Positions 27,378 through 36,887 of a stretch of 64,000 nucleotides of DNA are shown here, one piece after another. The notes beneath the pieces were generated by a model that was not told the DNA's origin, ran no database searches, and saw nothing but the letters and a program-made list of their open reading frames with translations. Location: contig NZ_LT976854.1 in NCBI RefSeq assembly GCF_900249755.1, positions 684,574-748,573 on the forward strand, in the 5' to 3' direction. A program made the translations under genes and the position numbers. How positions within the stretch are numbered: the first letter of the stretch is position 1; each line of letters opens with the position of its first letter. This stretch comes from Cupriavidus taiwanensis. Lineage in GTDB: Bacteria > Pseudomonadota > Gammaproteobacteria > Burkholderiales > Burkholderiaceae.

Positions 27378-28307
27378 ATGACCTCAATGACACCCATGCA
27401 TCGCATCGACCCCGTCAATATCCAGCTGTTCCTGGCCGCCGCCCGCGAGGGTTCGATCAAGCGCGCGGCGCAAACCGAGCATATCGCCCAGTCGGCGCTG
27501 AGCCGGCGCATCGCCGAACTGGAGCGCAGCCTGGGGGTGGTGCTGTTCGTGCGATCGCCCGCGGGCGTGGTGCTGACCGATGCCGGCGCCCGCGCGCTGG
27601 AGCTGGGCCGCAAGCTGAACCAGGATATCGCCAGCTTTGCGCGCGAGGTGCAGGACCTGGGCGACCGGGTCGCGGGGGTGGTGCGGGTGTCGGCCAGCCC
27701 GTCGGCCATCATCGGCTTCCTGCCCGAGCGGCTGCATGCCTTCAAGGCGGCGCATCCGCTGGTCGAGATCGCGTTGCACGAGCGCTCCACCGCGGAAACG
27801 CTGCGTGCCTGCCTCGATGACCGGGCCGACGTCGGCATCGGGGTTGCGGCGAAGACGCCGGGCGGCCTGGAATCCTGGGACTTTGCCAGCGATCCGCTCA
27901 ATGTGGTGGTGCCGTCCTCGCATGCGCTGGCCCGGCGCAAGCGCATGCGTTATGCCGAGGTGCTGGAGCATCCGCTGGTGGTGGTGCAGCCGGGCGGTGC
28001 GCTGGACCAGGACCTGCGCGAGCAGGCGGCCAACCTGCGCCTGCCGTTCAACCAGGGCGTGGCGGTGTCGAGCTTCGAGGCCGCCTGCCGCATGGTGGAG
28101 GCGGGGCTGGGCATCGCCGTGCTGCCTGCCAGCGCCGGCGCCGCCTACGCCGGAACGCGGCGCTTTGTGCGCGTGCCGCTGGATGAGCCGTGGCGCGAGC
28201 GCCAGCTGCGCATCTATGCCCCGTTCAAGCAGCCGCGGCTGCGGGCGATTGCCGCGCTGATCGCGGCGCTGCAGCCGCGGGCCGGAGCGGGAGCTATGCC
28301 GGGCTGA
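27378..28307 (+). CDS. LysR-type regulator divergent from the hydratase
   Basis: LysR regulator of 309 aa with N-terminal IQLFLAAAREGSIKRAAQTE and a recognition helix in IAQSALSRRIAELERSLG, followed by a typical effector domain. Several ATG codons (27378, 27387, 27396) could serve as start; the first keeps a normal length. It is back to back with the aconitase-family gene (180 bases between starts) and lies 105 bases before a Bug receptor gene, so it likely controls both in response to the carboxylate they handle. Confidence 0.87.
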   Translation: MTSMTPMHRIDPVNIQLFLAAAREGSIKRAAQTEHIAQSALSRRIAELERSLGVVLFVRSPAGVVLTDAGARALELGRKLNQDIASFAREVQDLGDRVAGVVRVSASPSAIIGFLPERLHAFKAAHPLVEIALHERSTAETLRACLDDRADVGIGVAAKTPGGLESWDFASDPLNVVVPSSHALARRKRMRYAEVLEHPLVVVQPGGALDQDLREQAANLRLPFNQGVAVSSFEAACRMVEAGLGIAVLPASAGAAYAGTRRFVRVPLDEPWRERQLRIYAPFKQPRLRAIAALIAALQPRAGAGAMPG

Positions 28308-28412
28308 GATACCCGCTCCAGCGGATTAGCACTCGGCCGCCGCGGCGCTGCAACCCTACACTCCGTGCCAAAGCCACCGTCCACGGTGCGATTCGACCCA
28401 CGGAGACAAGAC

Positions 28413-29399
28413 ATGCAGACCTCGCTGTTTCGACAGGCGTGCAAGGCGCTTGCGGCCCTGACCACGCTGGCAGTGCTTGGGGGCCAGGCCGTTCCAGTCC
28501 ATGCGCAGGATGGCAAGCCGCTCAGGCTGATCGTGCCGACCCAGCCGGGCTCGCAGGCCGACGCCGTGGCGCGCGCGCTCGGCCAGCCGCTGGGCAAGCA
28601 GCTCGGCCAGCCGGTGGTGGTCGAGAATATCGCCGGCGCCGGCGGCGTGCCGGGTACCCAGCAGATCGTCCGGGCGCCGAAAGACGGGTCGACGCTGGGC
28701 CTGATCTCGTCGAACCACGTCATCAACCCGTTTATCTACAAGAACCTGCCGTATGACGCGTTGCAGGACATCACGCCGATCACCGTGATCGGCACGCTGC
28801 CGCTGGTGCTGGTGGTGAACCCCGCGGTCAGCGCGCACAACTCCCGGGAGCTGCTCGCATTGCTGAAGTCGAAGCCGGGCGAGCTGAACTACGGCTCGTC
28901 GGGCAACGGCACGGTGCTGCACCTGGCCGGCCAGCTGCTTGCCAGCGAGGCAAAAGTGGATATCCGCCACGTGCCGTACAAGGGCGCCGGCAACTACACC
29001 ACCGACCTGGTCGGCGGCCAGGTGCAGATGGGCTTCCTGACGGTGCAGGCGGTGCTGCCGCTGATCAAGGCGGGCAAGCTGCGCGCGATTGCCGTGTCGA
29101 CCGCGCAGCGGGTGCCGGCACTGCCGGATGTGCCCACGCTGGCCGAATCCGGGGTGCCGCGCTACAGCTTCGACGCCTGGCTGGCGATCGTCGGCCCCGC
29201 CGGCATGCCGAAGCCGGGTGTGCAGGACCTGCAGGCGAAGATCCAGGCCACGCTGCGCGAACGCGAGGTTCAGGAGCAGCTGGCGGCGCAAGGCCTGGTG
29301 GTGACCGCCACCGGCGCCGAGGCAGCGGTGCCGTTCTTGCGCAGCGAGCTGGACAAGCATGCGCGCATCGTCAAACAGGCTGGGGCGACGCTGAACTGA
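28413..29399 (+). CDS. Bug-type tripartite tricarboxylate transporter receptor
   Basis: Exported solute receptor of 328 aa. The signal peptide (ALAALTTLAVLGGQAVPVHA) ends at HAQ, and the mature part begins KPLRLIVPTQPGSQADAVAR, the Bug signature. VVVENIAGAGGVPG and ALPDVPTLAESGVP are further family marks. CGGAGAC lies 7 bases before the ATG at 28413; a longer in-frame start at 28365 lacks an export-competent N-terminus. With the aconitase-like gene and LysR it forms a unit that may take up and metabolise a di- or tricarboxylate. No TctA/TctB gene is near. Confidence 0.9.
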   Translation: MQTSLFRQACKALAALTTLAVLGGQAVPVHAQDGKPLRLIVPTQPGSQADAVARALGQPLGKQLGQPVVVENIAGAGGVPGTQQIVRAPKDGSTLGLISSNHVINPFIYKNLPYDALQDITPITVIGTLPLVLVVNPAVSAHNSRELLALLKSKPGELNYGSSGNGTVLHLAGQLLASEAKVDIRHVPYKGAGNYTTDLVGGQVQMGFLTVQAVLPLIKAGKLRAIAVSTAQRVPALPDVPTLAESGVPRYSFDAWLAIVGPAGMPKPGVQDLQAKIQATLREREVQEQLAAQGLVVTATGAEAAVPFLRSELDKHARIVKQAGATLN

Positions 29400-29419
29400 G
29401 TCGCCGCGGGTCCCACGCC

Positions 29420-30355
29420 TCAGCTGCCGCAGGCATGGATCAGGAATTCGCGCAACGCATCGGCCGGCTTGCCCAGCTTGCGGCCGGGCTGCCACAGCAT
29501 GCCCACCTCCATGTCCGGCACCGCATTGGCAATCGGCCGGGCTTCGATCTGCTTGCCTTCCAGCGACCACGGCCGATACACCATGTCGGACAGCACGGTG
29601 ACGCCGAAGCCATGCGCCACCAGCCCGCGCAGCGCTTCCATCGAGCCGGTGCGGAAGGCGATGTTGGGCGCGAGCCGGTGGCTGCGCCAGTAGCGCAGGG
29701 TCGATTCCTCGGCCTCGTCGACGGTGATCAGCAGATACGGATACGCCGCGATATCGCGCAGCGAAGGCCGCTCCACCGCCAGCAGCGGGTGGCTCGCCGA
29801 GGTCCATAGCTGGCGCCGCGACCGCATCAGCGTATGGCGCTGGAAGCGCTGCGGCTTCTCCAGGTTCGACAGCAGCGCGATGCCCAGCTCGATCTCGCCC
29901 GCCAGCACCGCCCGCTCGATGTCCGGGCGGTCCATGTCGAGCAAATCCAGTTCGATATCCGGATAGTTGGTGCGAAAGCGCGCCAGCAATCCCGGCAGGA
30001 AGTAGCCCAGCACGGTATAGGACGCCGCCAGCCGCACGCTGCCCTGCAGGCCGTGCACCTGGAAGCGCGGCTCGCGCAGCGCGTCCTCGACCGAATCCAG
30101 GATCTGGCGCGCGTGCTGGAAGAACAGGTGGCCTTCGGCCGTCAGCGTCACGCCATGCGGGCGGCGCTCGAACAGGCGCACGCCCAGGCGCTGTTCCAGC
30201 GCCAGCACGGCATTGGTCACGGCGGACTGCGACACGTGCTCGGCGGTCGCCGCCATCGAGAACTGTCCCGTCTCAGCCGCCGCGACAAAGTAGCGGAACT
30301 GCCGCAACGTGACTTCCTTGGCCAGTCTTTCCGAGCCTTCGCGGGCCTTGAACAT
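29420..30355 (-). CDS. LysR-type regulator divergent from indolepyruvate oxidoreductase
   Basis: LysR regulator of 311 aa: VTLRQFRYFVAAAETGQFSM with recognition helix in VSQSAVTNAVLALEQRLG, then the effector domain (VRLAASYTVLGYFLPGLLARF). I chose the ATG at 30355 since the frame upstream has no conserved content. It is divergent from the large oxidoreductase gene, 118 bases between starts, and is its probable regulator. The preceding Bug gene is convergent. Confidence 0.87.
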   Translation of the reverse strand: MFKAREGSERLAKEVTLRQFRYFVAAAETGQFSMAATAEHVSQSAVTNAVLALEQRLGVRLFERRPHGVTLTAEGHLFFQHARQILDSVEDALREPRFQVHGLQGSVRLAASYTVLGYFLPGLLARFRTNYPDIELDLLDMDRPDIERAVLAGEIELGIALLSNLEKPQRFQRHTLMRSRRQLWTSASHPLLAVERPSLRDIAAYPYLLITVDEAEESTLRYWRSHRLAPNIAFRTGSMEALRGLVAHGFGVTVLSDMVYRPWSLEGKQIEARPIANAVPDMEVGMLWQPGRKLGKPADALREFLIHACGS

Positions 30356-30473
30356 GGTGGTCTCCGAGGTATCCGTTTTGCAGATATCAGGTGTTGGAAT
30401 TCTTGATTTTACGATGACAGCGCCGGTTTCTACACTGCTCCGGACACCAGAACAAAGCACGGAGACTGACATC

Positions 30474-33400
30474 GTGAATGCCCCGCTGAACCCCGCCCTG
30501 CTCGAAGCCCTGGCCAGCGCCAGCCTGGACGACAAGTACACCCTGGAGCAGGGCCGCGTCTACCTGAGCGGCGTGCAGGCGCTGGTGCGCCTGCCGATGC
30601 TGCAGAAGGCGCGCGACCGCGCCGCCGGGCTCAATACCGCCGGCTTTATCTCGGGCTACCGCGGCTCGCCGCTGGGCGGCGTCGACCAGGCGCTGTGGAA
30701 GGCAAAGCAGCACCTGGCGGCCAGCGACGTGGTGTTCCAGCCGGGCGTCAACGAAGACCTGGCCGCCACCGCGGTATGGGGCAGCCAGCAGGTCAACCTG
30801 TTCCCCGGCGCGAAGCGCGATGGCGTGTTCTCGATGTGGTATGGCAAGGGGCCGGGCGTCGACCGCTCCATCGACGTGCTCAAGCACGCCAACTCGGCCG
30901 GCTCGTCGCGCCACGGCGGCGTGCTGCTGCTGGCCGGCGACGACCATGCCGCCAAGTCTTCCACCGTGGCGCACCAGTCCGAGCACGTGCTGCAGGCGGC
31001 CGGCATTCCGGTGCTGTATCCCGCCAACGTGCAGGAGTACCTGGACTACGGGCTGCACGGCTGGGCCATGAGCCGCTATTCCGGCCTGTGGGTGGCGATG
31101 AAGTGCGTCACTGACGTGGTCGAGTCGACCGCCTCGGTCGAGATCGATCCGCAGCGCGTGCAGATCGCGCTGCCGCAGGACTTTGCCATGCCCGCGGGTG
31201 GCCTCAATATCCGCTGGCCCGATTCGCCGCTGGAGCAGGAAGCGCGGCTGCTCGACCACAAGTGGTATGCGGCGCTGGCCTATGTGCGCGCCAACCGCCT
31301 GAACCGGGTCGTTCTCGATTCGCCCGACGCGCGCTTCGGCATCATGACCGCCGGCAAGGCGTACCTGGACGTGCGCCAGGCGCTGGTTGACCTGGGCCTG
31401 GACGACGACACCTGCGCCCGCATTGGCATCCGCGTCTACAAGGTGGGCTGCGTGTGGCCGCTGGAGGCGCACGGCGCACGCGAGTTCGCCACCGGCCTGG
31501 AAGAGATCCTGGTGGTCGAAGAGAAGCGCCAGATCCTCGAGTACGCGCTCAAGGAAGAGCTGTACAACTGGCGCGAGGACGTGCGGCCCAAGGTCTTCGG
31601 CAAGTTCGACCAGCGCGGCAACGACGGCGGCGAGTGGTCGGTGCCGCGCGGCGACTGGCTGCTGCCGGCGCACTACGAGCTGTCGCCGGCGCTGATCGCC
31701 AAGGCCATCGCGCGGCGGCTGGAGCGCTTCGACCTGCCGGAGGCGGTGCGCGCGCGCATTGCCGCGCGCGTGGCGCTGATCGAGGCCAAGGAACGCGAAG
31801 CGGCGCAGCCGCGCATCGCGGCGGAGCGCAAGCCGTGGTTCTGCTCGGGCTGCCCGCACAACACGTCCACGCGCGTGCCGGAAGGCTCGCGTGCGCTGGC
31901 CGGCATCGGCTGCCACTACATGACCTTGTGGATGGACCGCAATACCGAGACCTTCAGCCAGATGGGCGGCGAGGGCGTGGCGTGGACCGGGCAGATGCAC
32001 TTCACCGACGACAAGCACGTGTTCGCCAACCTGGGCGACGGCACGTATTTCCACTCCGGGCTGCTGGCGATCCGTGCGTCGATCGCGGCCAGGGCCAATA
32101 TCACCTACAAGATCCTGTTCAACGACGCGGTGGCGATGACCGGCGGCCAGCCCGTCGACGGCGTGCTGACGGTGCCGCAGATCGCCCACCAGGTGCTGGC
32201 CGAGGGCGCGAAGAAGCTGGTCGTCGTCACCGACGAGCCCGGGAAGTATGGCGATGGCGCCATGCTGCCGTCCGGCGTGGCGGTGTTCCATCGCGACCAG
32301 CTCGATGCCGTGCAGCTGCAGCTGCGCGATACCGAAGGCGTCACCATCCTGATCTACGACCAGACCTGCGCCACCGAGAAGCGCCGCCGCCGCAAGCGCG
32401 GCACGTATCCGGACCCGGCCAAACGCGCCTTTATCAACGACGCGGTCTGCGAAGGCTGCGGCGATTGCTCGGCCAAGTCCAACTGCCTGTCGGTCGAGCC
32501 GCTGGAGACCGAACTCGGCACCAAGCGCCGGATCAACCAGTCGTCGTGCAACAAGGACTTTTCCTGCGTCAACGGCTTCTGCCCGAGCTTTGTCACGGCC
32601 GAGGGCGCGCAGGTGCGCAAGCCTGCGGCGGCGGCGGGCAAAGGTGCCGGCGCCGATTTCGCGGCGCTGCCGCTGCCGAAACTGCCGGCGCTGGAGCGGC
32701 CGTACGGGGTGCTGGTTACCGGCGTCGGCGGCACCGGCGTGGTCACTATCGGCGGCCTGCTGGGCATGGCCTCGCACCTGGAGCGCAAGGGCGTGACCGT
32801 GCTGGACATGGCCGGCCTGGCGCAGAAGGGCGGGGCGGTGATCAGCCACGTGCAGATCGCGCCGGCACCGGCCGACCTGCATGCGACCCGCATCGCCACC
32901 GGCGAGGCGCGGCTGGTGATCGGCGGCGACGCCATCGTCTCGGCGTCGGCCGAAGTACTGTCCAAGGTCCGGCACGGCCTGACCGCCGCCGTGGTCAACA
33001 GCGCCAACACGCCCACCGCGGAATTCATCAAGAACCCCAGGTGGAAGTTCCCCGGCGCCAACGCCGAGCAGGACCTGCGCGCCAGCGTGGGAGATGCCTG
33101 CGCCTTCCTCGACGCCAGCGCCTGGGCCGTGGCCCTGCTGGCCGACGCGATCTACTCCAACCCGCTGCTGCTGGGCTTTGCCTGGCAGAAGGGCTGGATC
33201 CCGCTGCAGCATGAAAGCCTGCTGCGCGCGATCGAACTCAACGGCGTATCGGTAGAAAAGAACCGCCTCGCCTTCGAATGGGGCCGCTACCTCGCCCACC
33301 ACGGCGAGGCCGCGGTCAAGGCGCTGTTGCCGGATGCCCCCGCGGCCAACACCGCGCAGGTGGTATCGATGCCGCAGACCCTCGACACCCTGATCCGCAA

Positions 33401-34043
33401 GCGCGAGGCGATGCTGGCCGACTACCAGAACGCCGCCTACGCGGCGCGCTATCGCGACGCCGTCGCGCGCATCCGCGCGGCGGAGCAGCAACTGGGCATC
33501 GACCGCAAGCTGCCGCTGACCGAAGCCGTGGCCCGCAACCTGGCCAAGCTGATGGCCTACAAGGACGAGTACGAGGTGGCGCGCCTCTACACCGATCCTG
33601 CTTTCCTCGACAAGCTGCGCGCGCAGTTCGAAGGCGAGCCCGGCCGCGACTACCAGCTAAGTTTCTGGCTGGCGCCGCCGCTGCTGGCCAAGACCGATGA
33701 CAAGGGCCAACTGCTCAAGCGCCGCTTCGGCCCGCGCACCATGACAGCGTTCCGCCTGCTGGCGCGCCTGAAGGGTTTGCGCGGCACCGCGCTCGACGTG
33801 TTCGGCAAGACCGCGGAACGGCGCGCCGAGCGCGCGCTGGTCAGCGACTACCTGGCCATGGTCGAAGAGTTCGCTGCCTCACTGAGCGCGGACAATTTCG
33901 ACACCGCGCTGGCGCTGGCCGTGCTGCCTGACGATATCCGCGGCTATGGGCATGTGAAGGAGGCCAGCATGGCGGCCGCGGCGGTGCGGCGGGAGGGGTT
34001 GCTGGCGCAGTATCGGGGGGCGGTGCGGCGGGATGCGGCCTGA
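30474..34043 (+). CDS. Fused indolepyruvate:ferredoxin oxidoreductase
   Basis: Single-chain 2-oxoacid:ferredoxin oxidoreductase of 1189 aa. The N-terminal third (GFISGYRGSPLGGVDQAL) is the IorA-type pyrimidine-binding part. The thiamine-diphosphate domain follows (GIGCHYMTLWMDRNTE, NLGDGTYFHSG). A cysteine-rich iron-sulfur part lies around 32445-32590 (CEGCGDCSAKSNC and CVNGFCPSF). The C-terminal part is the IorB-like gamma domain (TGVGGTGVVTIGGLLG). It starts with GTG at 30474 behind GGAGACTG. It oxidises aryl pyruvates, or related 2-oxo acids from amino acid breakdown, to acyl-CoA with ferredoxin as acceptor. It is aerobically used in Burkholderiales; no ferredoxin gene is adjacent. Confidence 0.9.
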   Translation: MNAPLNPALLEALASASLDDKYTLEQGRVYLSGVQALVRLPMLQKARDRAAGLNTAGFISGYRGSPLGGVDQALWKAKQHLAASDVVFQPGVNEDLAATAVWGSQQVNLFPGAKRDGVFSMWYGKGPGVDRSIDVLKHANSAGSSRHGGVLLLAGDDHAAKSSTVAHQSEHVLQAAGIPVLYPANVQEYLDYGLHGWAMSRYSGLWVAMKCVTDVVESTASVEIDPQRVQIALPQDFAMPAGGLNIRWPDSPLEQEARLLDHKWYAALAYVRANRLNRVVLDSPDARFGIMTAGKAYLDVRQALVDLGLDDDTCARIGIRVYKVGCVWPLEAHGAREFATGLEEILVVEEKRQILEYALKEELYNWREDVRPKVFGKFDQRGNDGGEWSVPRGDWLLPAHYELSPALIAKAIARRLERFDLPEAVRARIAARVALIEAKEREAAQPRIAAERKPWFCSGCPHNTSTRVPEGSRALAGIGCHYMTLWMDRNTETFSQMGGEGVAWTGQMHFTDDKHVFANLGDGTYFHSGLLAIRASIAARANITYKILFNDAVAMTGGQPVDGVLTVPQIAHQVLAEGAKKLVVVTDEPGKYGDGAMLPSGVAVFHRDQLDAVQLQLRDTEGVTILIYDQTCATEKRRRRKRGTYPDPAKRAFINDAVCEGCGDCSAKSNCLSVEPLETELGTKRRINQSSCNKDFSCVNGFCPSFVTAEGAQVRKPAAAAGKGAGADFAALPLPKLPALERPYGVLVTGVGGTGVVTIGGLLGMASHLERKGVTVLDMAGLAQKGGAVISHVQIAPAPADLHATRIATGEARLVIGGDAIVSASAEVLSKVRHGLTAAVVNSANTPTAEFIKNPRWKFPGANAEQDLRASVGDACAFLDASAWAVALLADAIYSNPLLLGFAWQKGWIPLQHESLLRAIELNGVSVEKNRLAFEWGRYLAHHGEAAVKALLPDAPAANTAQVVSMPQTLDTLIRKREAMLADYQNAAYAARYRDAVARIRAAEQQLGIDRKLPLTEAVARNLAKLMAYKDEYEVARLYTDPAFLDKLRAQFEGEPGRDYQLSFWLAPPLLAKTDDKGQLLKRRFGPRTMTAFRLLARLKGLRGTALDVFGKTAERRAERALVSDYLAMVEEFAASLSADNFDTALALAVLPDDIRGYGHVKEASMAAAAVRREGLLAQYRGAVRRDAA

Positions 34044-34045
34044 GG

Positions 34046-34106
34046 GTTGGCTTTGCCAACGGTGCTGACCGGCAGGAAGGCACCGTGTTACTGTCCCTTC
34101 CTGCCG
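34046..34106. terminator. Hairpins between convergent genes
   Basis: Two inverted repeats lie between the convergent oxidoreductase and ligase genes: GTTGGC/GCCAAC (34046-34060, 3-base loop) and CGGCAGGAAGG paired with CCTTCCTGCCG (34070-34080 and 34096-34106). Without long T-runs they are plausible but unproven bidirectional terminators. Nothing else is seen in 34044-34214. Confidence 0.45.
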
Positions 34107-34214
34107 AGGGCGCCGGCGACGGGACCGCTGCTCGATGCATGCCGCCGGCATGCCCTTGGGAGAGCGCATTCAATCATGGCTCTCTACGTTTAGAGCAAGG
34201 AACACCTGGATGGC

Positions 34215-35873
34215 TCAGTTCCCAGCCAGTTCCGTAATGGCTTCCCGGCTGCGCGCAAGTTCGCGCAGGCGAAATTTCTGGATTTTCCCGGTTCCCGTCT
34301 TGGGTAGCGTTCCATACACGACCCTTGTCGGGCACTTGTAGTGGGCCAGCCGGCTGCGGCAGAACGCAATCACTTCGGCTTCCGTCGGCGCTGTCACACC
34401 GTTCTTGAGTTCGATGAACGCGCACGGAGACTCGCCCCATTTGGGATGCGGCTGCGCCACGACCGCGGCAATCAGCACCGCGGGATGCTGGTGGAGGACA
34501 TCCTCGACCTCGATCGAAGAAATATTCTCTCCGCCTGAAATAATGACGTCCTTTGCTCGATCGGTGATCTGGACGTACCCGTCTGGATGCACGACTGCGA
34601 GGTCACCGGTGTGGAACCATCCGCCGGCGAAAGCTCTTTCGGTGGCCTCGGGGTTTTTCAGGTAACCCTTCATCACGATGTTGCCGCGCAAGAGCAGTTC
34701 GCCCTGTGTCCTGCCGTCCCAGGGAACCGATTCCATCGTGTCCGGGTCGGCCACGCGGAGCCCTTCGAGGCTGGCGGCGCGGTTGCCCTGGCGCGCCATC
34801 AAGCGGGACTTTTCATCGCGGGATAACTCGTCCCATGCGGGATTTGTGTAGGAACTCACCGGCGTTCCCGAGGCTTCGGTAATGCCATACACATGCTCGA
34901 CGTCAAAGCCCTGTTCGATCACTGCCGCAAGCACGCTTGCAGGGGGCGGAGACCCGGCGGTGCGGATGCGCACCGGGTGCGAGAAGGGCCGGCGTTCCTC
35001 CTGGGTCGCGGTGGCAAGCGACGCGAGCACGATAGGCGCCGCGCAGAAATGGTCCACCCCGTGGGTCTCGATGGCACTGAAAATGCTGGCCGCCGTCACC
35101 TTGCGCAGGCAAACATGCGTGCCGGCGGCGGCAGTGATCGCCCAGGCAAAGCACCAGCCGTTCGCATGGAACATAGGCAGCGTCCACAAGTACTTCGGCG
35201 CGCGCGGCATGCCCCAGTCTGTCAGCTGCAGCATGCTCATCAGGTACGCGCCGCGATGACTCGGGACCACGCCCTTGGGGTCCGATGTCGTGCCCGAGGT
35301 GTAGTTCAGCGCGATCGCGTCCCATTCGTCTTCGGGCCATACGCCCGGGAAGTCTTTGTCGCCCTCACGCAGGAATTGCTCATACTCCATTGCGCCGATG
35401 GGTCCCCCTGCTGGCGCCAGGGCATCGGCAATGTCGATCACCAGGGGCGCGTTCGGCAGGCCTTGCAGGGCCGCGGCAGCCAGTGCGGAGAACTCACGGT
35501 CGACGAACAACACCTTGCATTCGCCATGCCTGAGGATGAACCGAAGCCCATCGGCATCCAGGCGGCAGTTGATCGCATTGAGCACGGCACCGCTGAGCGG
35601 AATGCCGTAATGGGCTTCGACCATTGCGGGCGTGTTGGGTGCCAGGATCGACACCGTGTCGCCGCGGCCGATGCCGCGCCTGGCGAGCGCGCTGGCCAGT
35701 TGCCTGCAACGCTCCCTCGTCACCTTCCAGGATTGGCGAACCGGGCCATGGATGATGGCGATGCGGTCCGGATACTGCTCGGCGCACCGGTCAAGAAAGT
35801 GAAGCGGGGTGAGCGGCACGTGGTTCGCGGGGCTGCGCGCCAATCCGACCTGGTAGAGGTTGTTCGCGTCCAT
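34215..35873 (-). CDS. Acyl-CoA synthetase (AMP-binding, ANL superfamily)
   Basis: Ligase of 552 aa that activates a carboxylic acid through an acyl-adenylate. The ATP loop reads NYTSGTTSDPKGVV, the second region FHANGW, then TGDLAVVHPDGYVQITDRAK with the adenylate-binding Asp and hinge, and the C-terminal catalytic Lys region LPKTGTGKIQKFRLREL. It resembles medium-chain or aryl acyl-CoA ligases of the AlkK type. It is divergent from the nitroreductase-permease-thiolase operon, 229 bases away, and probably activates the acid that operon imports. Substrate unknown; the thiolase suggests beta-oxidation-like breakdown after activation. Confidence 0.9.
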   Translation of the reverse strand: MDANNLYQVGLARSPANHVPLTPLHFLDRCAEQYPDRIAIIHGPVRQSWKVTRERCRQLASALARRGIGRGDTVSILAPNTPAMVEAHYGIPLSGAVLNAINCRLDADGLRFILRHGECKVLFVDREFSALAAAALQGLPNAPLVIDIADALAPAGGPIGAMEYEQFLREGDKDFPGVWPEDEWDAIALNYTSGTTSDPKGVVPSHRGAYLMSMLQLTDWGMPRAPKYLWTLPMFHANGWCFAWAITAAAGTHVCLRKVTAASIFSAIETHGVDHFCAAPIVLASLATATQEERRPFSHPVRIRTAGSPPPASVLAAVIEQGFDVEHVYGITEASGTPVSSYTNPAWDELSRDEKSRLMARQGNRAASLEGLRVADPDTMESVPWDGRTQGELLLRGNIVMKGYLKNPEATERAFAGGWFHTGDLAVVHPDGYVQITDRAKDVIISGGENISSIEVEDVLHQHPAVLIAAVVAQPHPKWGESPCAFIELKNGVTAPTEAEVIAFCRSRLAHYKCPTRVVYGTLPKTGTGKIQKFRLRELARSREAITELAGN

Positions 35874-35973
35874 AACATGGTCTCCTGTTCGCGTTCCTAG
35901 CTTGGCGAGTGCTTCGCCAGCGATTGATATGCAGCGTGACCTTACTGCTCACGACCAGGAAACAGTGTCTTGC

Positions 35974-36034
35974 ACATGACAATGCCGTAGTCGACGCAAT
36001 CCCATCTGCTGCGATTGTCGGCTACATGACAGTG
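35974..36034. promoter_or_regulatory. Repeat-rich control region between ligase and nitroreductase genes
   Basis: The divergent gap holds a direct repeat (ACATGACAATG at 35974 and ACATGACAGTG at 36024, 50 bp apart). Between them is an imperfect inverted repeat, GTAGTCGACGCAATC (35987-36001) against GATTGTCGGCTAC (36013-36025). This is a good candidate operator for the TetR or Crp/Fnr regulator downstream, but no protein can be assigned. Confidence 0.45.
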
Positions 36035-36102
36035 GGCATTCCATGCCGGCACTACGCTTCTTCCCACAGGCTCATGTGAGCGGGTCAGAAGGGGAAGCGA
36101 AA

Positions 36103-36840
36103 GTGGTAGCAAACAGACTAGCGTCGCCGCCCGGCGAGTTGGCAGTGATTCGCCAGGCCGTGGAATGGGCCATCGTCACGCGCCGCAGCGCGCGCGCCTT
36201 CCTGCCGACCGCGGTCTCCGTGGAAACGATTGAATCGATCCTTGACGTGGCTCGCTACGCCGCAACCGGCGTGAACATCCAGCCGTGGAAGGTCCACGTC
36301 GTTGCCGGGCAGGCAAAGGAGCGTCTTTGCGCGGCGATCAAGCGGGTCGATGATGATCCTGATCTTTCCACAAATCACTCCGATGAGTGGGACTACTACC
36401 CGGAGCGGTGGGTCTCCCCATACGTGGATCGTCGCCGTTCATTGGGGTGGCAGCTCTACGGGTTGCTTGGCATCGAGAAAGGCAACAAGCCGGGGATGCA
36501 GCAGCAGCACGGCCGCAACTACCTGTTCTTCGATGCGCCGGTCGGACTGCTCTTTACCGTGGATCGCGTGATGAGCGAGGGCAGCCTGCTCGACTACGGA
36601 ATGTTCATTCAGAACATCATGGTCATGGCACGCGGATACGGTCTGAGCACGTGTCCGCAGGCGGCGTTCATGAAATACCACACGATCATCGAGCAGCAAC
36701 TCTCGTTGGCGCCCAGTGAGAAGTTCCTGGTCGGGATGAGCCTTGGCTATGCCGACGAAAGCCGGCCGGAGAACGCGCTCGTGTCCGAGCGAGAGCCGGC
36801 GTCGAGCTTCACCTGTTTCCACGGCCTTGAACGCGCATGA
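36103..36840 (+). CDS. Nitroreductase-family flavoprotein
   Basis: FMN-dependent oxidoreductase of about 245 aa. The N-terminal VTRRSARAFLPTAVSVETI and AATGVNIQPWKVHVVAG segments are the FMN-phosphate motifs of the nitroreductase family; MARGYGLSTCPQAAF and VGMSLGYAD mark the C-terminal half. GTG 36103 was preferred over ATG 36043 because GAAGGGGA sits 7 bases before it. The family reduces nitroaromatics, quinones or enoates, and can also dehalogenate. It is first in an operon with an aromatic-acid permease and a thiolase, so it may reduce a nitro or unsaturated acid before or after CoA activation. Speculative. Confidence 0.85.
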   Translation: MVANRLASPPGELAVIRQAVEWAIVTRRSARAFLPTAVSVETIESILDVARYAATGVNIQPWKVHVVAGQAKERLCAAIKRVDDDPDLSTNHSDEWDYYPERWVSPYVDRRRSLGWQLYGLLGIEKGNKPGMQQQHGRNYLFFDAPVGLLFTVDRVMSEGSLLDYGMFIQNIMVMARGYGLSTCPQAAFMKYHTIIEQQLSLAPSEKFLVGMSLGYADESRPENALVSEREPASSFTCFHGLERA

Positions 36841-36887
36841 CCCAAGGTTAGGCAACTCGATCAGATCCATCAAGACTGGAGGAGACG

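Noticed and set aside
30387..33491. 1034-residue minus-strand open frame opposite the indolepyruvate oxidoreductase
   Set aside because: Low-complexity Arg/Ala/His-rich translation with no conserved motif; the plus strand encodes a clear multidomain enzyme.
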